Of a stretch of 6,854 bases of DNA, positions 6,040 to 6,854 are shown in pieces. The position numbers and the translations under genes were made by a program. Source of the DNA: an uncultured Collinsella sp. (GTDB taxonomy: Bacteria; Actinomycetota; Coriobacteriia; Coriobacteriales; Coriobacteriaceae); the NCBI GenBank assembly GCA_900551305.1, contig URVK01000083.1, forward strand, positions 1 through 6,854, written 5' to 3'. Each line of letters starts with the position of its first letter. The first letter of the stretch is position 1. The notes beneath the pieces are model-generated. The model did no database searches. It was given only the letters and a program-made list of their open reading frames with translations, and had not been told where the DNA came from.

Positions 6040-6267
6040 TGGGCAAAAAAGGGCAAATATGAGTACTGTTACCATTTTAGTAGCAGGCAAAACCACCCAA
6101 AATGACGTCCGAGCGAACCCTACAACCCCCTAAAGCAGCCAACCTGACTGGTTTAAGGCGTATTGGAGCCAATTTTAATGAACATACTATAGGTTATGTT
6201 TATTATCTTCTTGAATGTAAATGCTATTCACTTAGCAACAGTACTCATATTTGGCATTTTTTGCCCA
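6040..6267. mobile_element. MITE-like element with 31-bp terminal inverted repeats
   Basis: The left end (6040-6070) and the reverse complement of the right end (6237-6267) are both 31 nt and differ at two positions. Both start TGGGCAAAAAA and share CAAATATGAGTACTGTT. A weaker match continues inward, with TAGCA at the same offset in both arms (6081-6085 and 6222-6226). The trinucleotide CTG directly precedes the left end (6037-6039) and directly follows the right end (6268-6270), a possible 3-bp target duplication. The 166-bp interior has no transposase and no credible gene; it contains small palindromes ATTGG-ag-CCAAT (6162-6173) and AACATA with TATGTT (6181-6186, 6195-6200) and is AT-rich on the right. 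Size, structure and lack of coding fit a non-autonomous miniature element. A pair of inverted binding sites is the alternative. Confidence 0.6.
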
Positions 6268-6297
6268 CTGCCATATAACTAACACCCTATAGCAGAC

Positions 6298-6330
6298 AAA
6301 AACAGCCCGCAGCCCATCGCTGCGGCCTGT
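6298..6330 (-). terminator. Intrinsic terminator of the Nramp-family gene
   Basis: On the minus strand ACAGGCCGCAGC pairs with GCTGCGGGCTGT (one G-G mismatch) and TTTTTG follows. It lies about 20 nt after the stop codon at 6350-6352. Confidence 0.8.
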
Positions 6331-6349
6331 TTGGAGTCCAAAAGAGGCG

Positions 6350-6854
6350 CTAAGCGCTGTAACCCATCGCCTGCAGAACAAACATGACGACCGTGAGCAC
6401 CGTAATCACACCGATAGTCGCCCAAGTGAGCACATTCCACACGCAGCCGTTGCGGTTAGTGCCCATAATGTGACGGTCAGCGGCAATAACCACCTGGAAC
6501 ACCAGAACCACGGGCAGTAGCACGCCATTGATGACCTGCGAGGTCATCATAATCTGGAACAGATCGACGCCGGGCATAAGCACCAGCACGGCAGAGATAC
6601 CGATGATGGCCGTAATGATGCCGCGATAGACCGGGGCCTCGTCCCAGCTGCGGTCGGCACCGCGCTCCCAGCCAAATGCCTCGCAGATAGCGCTCGACGT
6701 AACGCCCGGCAGCACGCAGGCAGCCAAGAAGCTCGCCGCGACCAGGCCCGAGGCAAACAGTACCGTGGACCACTGACCCGCAATAGGCTCCAGCGCACGG
6801 GCAGCATCGGCAGGATCGCTAATCTGAATGCCCGCCGGGGACAAGACCTGGTCG
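6350..6854 (-). CDS. Nramp-family divalent metal transporter, C-terminal part
   Basis: Only the last 167 or so residues are in the window; the frame stays open to the right edge, so the start lies outside. The visible part has ISDPADAARALEPIAG followed by hydrophobic LFASGLVAASFLAACVLPG, the eafG-type turn (AICEAFGWERG), then three more membrane stretches: YRGIITAIIGISAVLVLMPG, SQVINGVLLPVVLVFQVVIAADRHIMG and VWNVLTWATIGVITVLTVVMFVLQAMG. The order ALEPIAG, SQVINGVLLP and DRHIMG is what I know from the later helices of Nramp/MntH transporters, which import Mn2+ or Fe2+ (some branches Mg2+) with protons through the inner membrane. The metal-binding motifs of helices 1 and 6 are outside the window, so the metal cannot be judged and I give no gene symbol. 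The gene converges on the acyltransferase across the repeat-rich island and ends in its own terminator. Confidence 0.82.
   Translation of the reverse strand, partial: DQVLSPAGIQISDPADAARALEPIAGQWSTVLFASGLVAASFLAACVLPGVTSSAICEAFGWERGADRSWDEAPVYRGIITAIIGISAVLVLMPGVDLFQIMMTSQVINGVLLPVVLVFQVVIAADRHIMGTNRNGCVWNVLTWATIGVITVLTVVMFVLQAMGYSA

Larger units (their letters stand above)
5807..6349. other. Gene-free intergenic island rich in repeats
   Basis: I see no credible gene in these 543 bases. From left to right they hold a giant hairpin (5830-5867), a REP-like repeat (5872-5911), about 130 bases of GC-rich sequence with no recognisable signal (5912-6039), a 228-bp element with terminal inverted repeats (6040-6267), and the terminator of the Nramp-family gene (6298-6330). 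Base composition falls clearly from about 6160 to 6260, unlike the GC-rich flanks. The island lies between two convergent genes, a common landing place for small mobile repeats because neither promoter is disturbed. Confidence 0.7.

Noticed and set aside
5763..6062. A 99-codon open frame on the plus strand running over the acyltransferase end and the repeat island.
   Set aside because: It overlaps the true gene end in another frame, crosses the big hairpin and the REP-like repeat, and has no family resemblance or ribosome binding site.
6196..6282. A 28-codon hydrophobic micro-frame inside the MITE-like element (ATG at 6196, stop at 6280).
   Set aside because: No convincing ribosome binding site, its second half is simply the terminal inverted repeat, and hydrophobic composition is expected from AT-rich DNA. 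Probably chance.

Overview
The window looks like a chromosomal stretch from a high-GC gut actinobacterium of the Coriobacteriia, most likely Collinsella or a close relative. This is an inference from base composition, codon use and gene content (LuxS, a DUF4867 protein, an AT3-SGNH acyltransferase, an Nramp-family transporter) and was not tested by any search.

Layout, left to right. (a) 1-63 is a short intergenic repeat with an inverted repeat and a degenerate 32-bp tandem. (b) 64-708, minus strand: DUF4867-family cupin-like protein, with a candidate operator overlapping its start region. (c) 793-1341, minus strand: luxS followed by a clear intrinsic terminator. (d) 1365-1434: a long near-palindrome in which the probable luxS promoter lies. 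(e) 1444-2408, minus strand: a nucleoside hydrolase gene interrupted by a frameshift. (f) 2439-3401, minus strand: ribokinase rbsK, with a good promoter overlapped by a palindromic operator. (g) 3588-5806, plus strand: an OatA-like membrane O-acyltransferase with a C-terminal SGNH domain, also frameshifted. (h) 5807-6349: a gene-free island holding a giant hairpin, a REP-like repeat, a 228-bp MITE-like element with 31-bp terminal inverted repeats, and the terminator of the next gene. (i) 6350 to the right edge, minus strand: the C-terminal part of an Nramp-family metal transporter.

How the genes fit together. rbsK and the nucleoside hydrolase form a compact salvage pair: the hydrolase would release ribose from nucleosides and the kinase would trap it as ribose 5-phosphate. 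luxS, next on the same strand, splits another ribosyl compound (S-ribosylhomocysteine) but appears to have its own promoter. The acyltransferase is divergent from rbsK and probably modifies cell-envelope glycans.

The most notable points are two independent frameshifts in otherwise well-preserved genes (real inactivation or assembly errors), the MITE-like element and its neighbouring repeats, and the embedding of the luxS promoter in a long palindrome. I found no convincing new multi-gene system; the least explained signals are the non-coding repeats.
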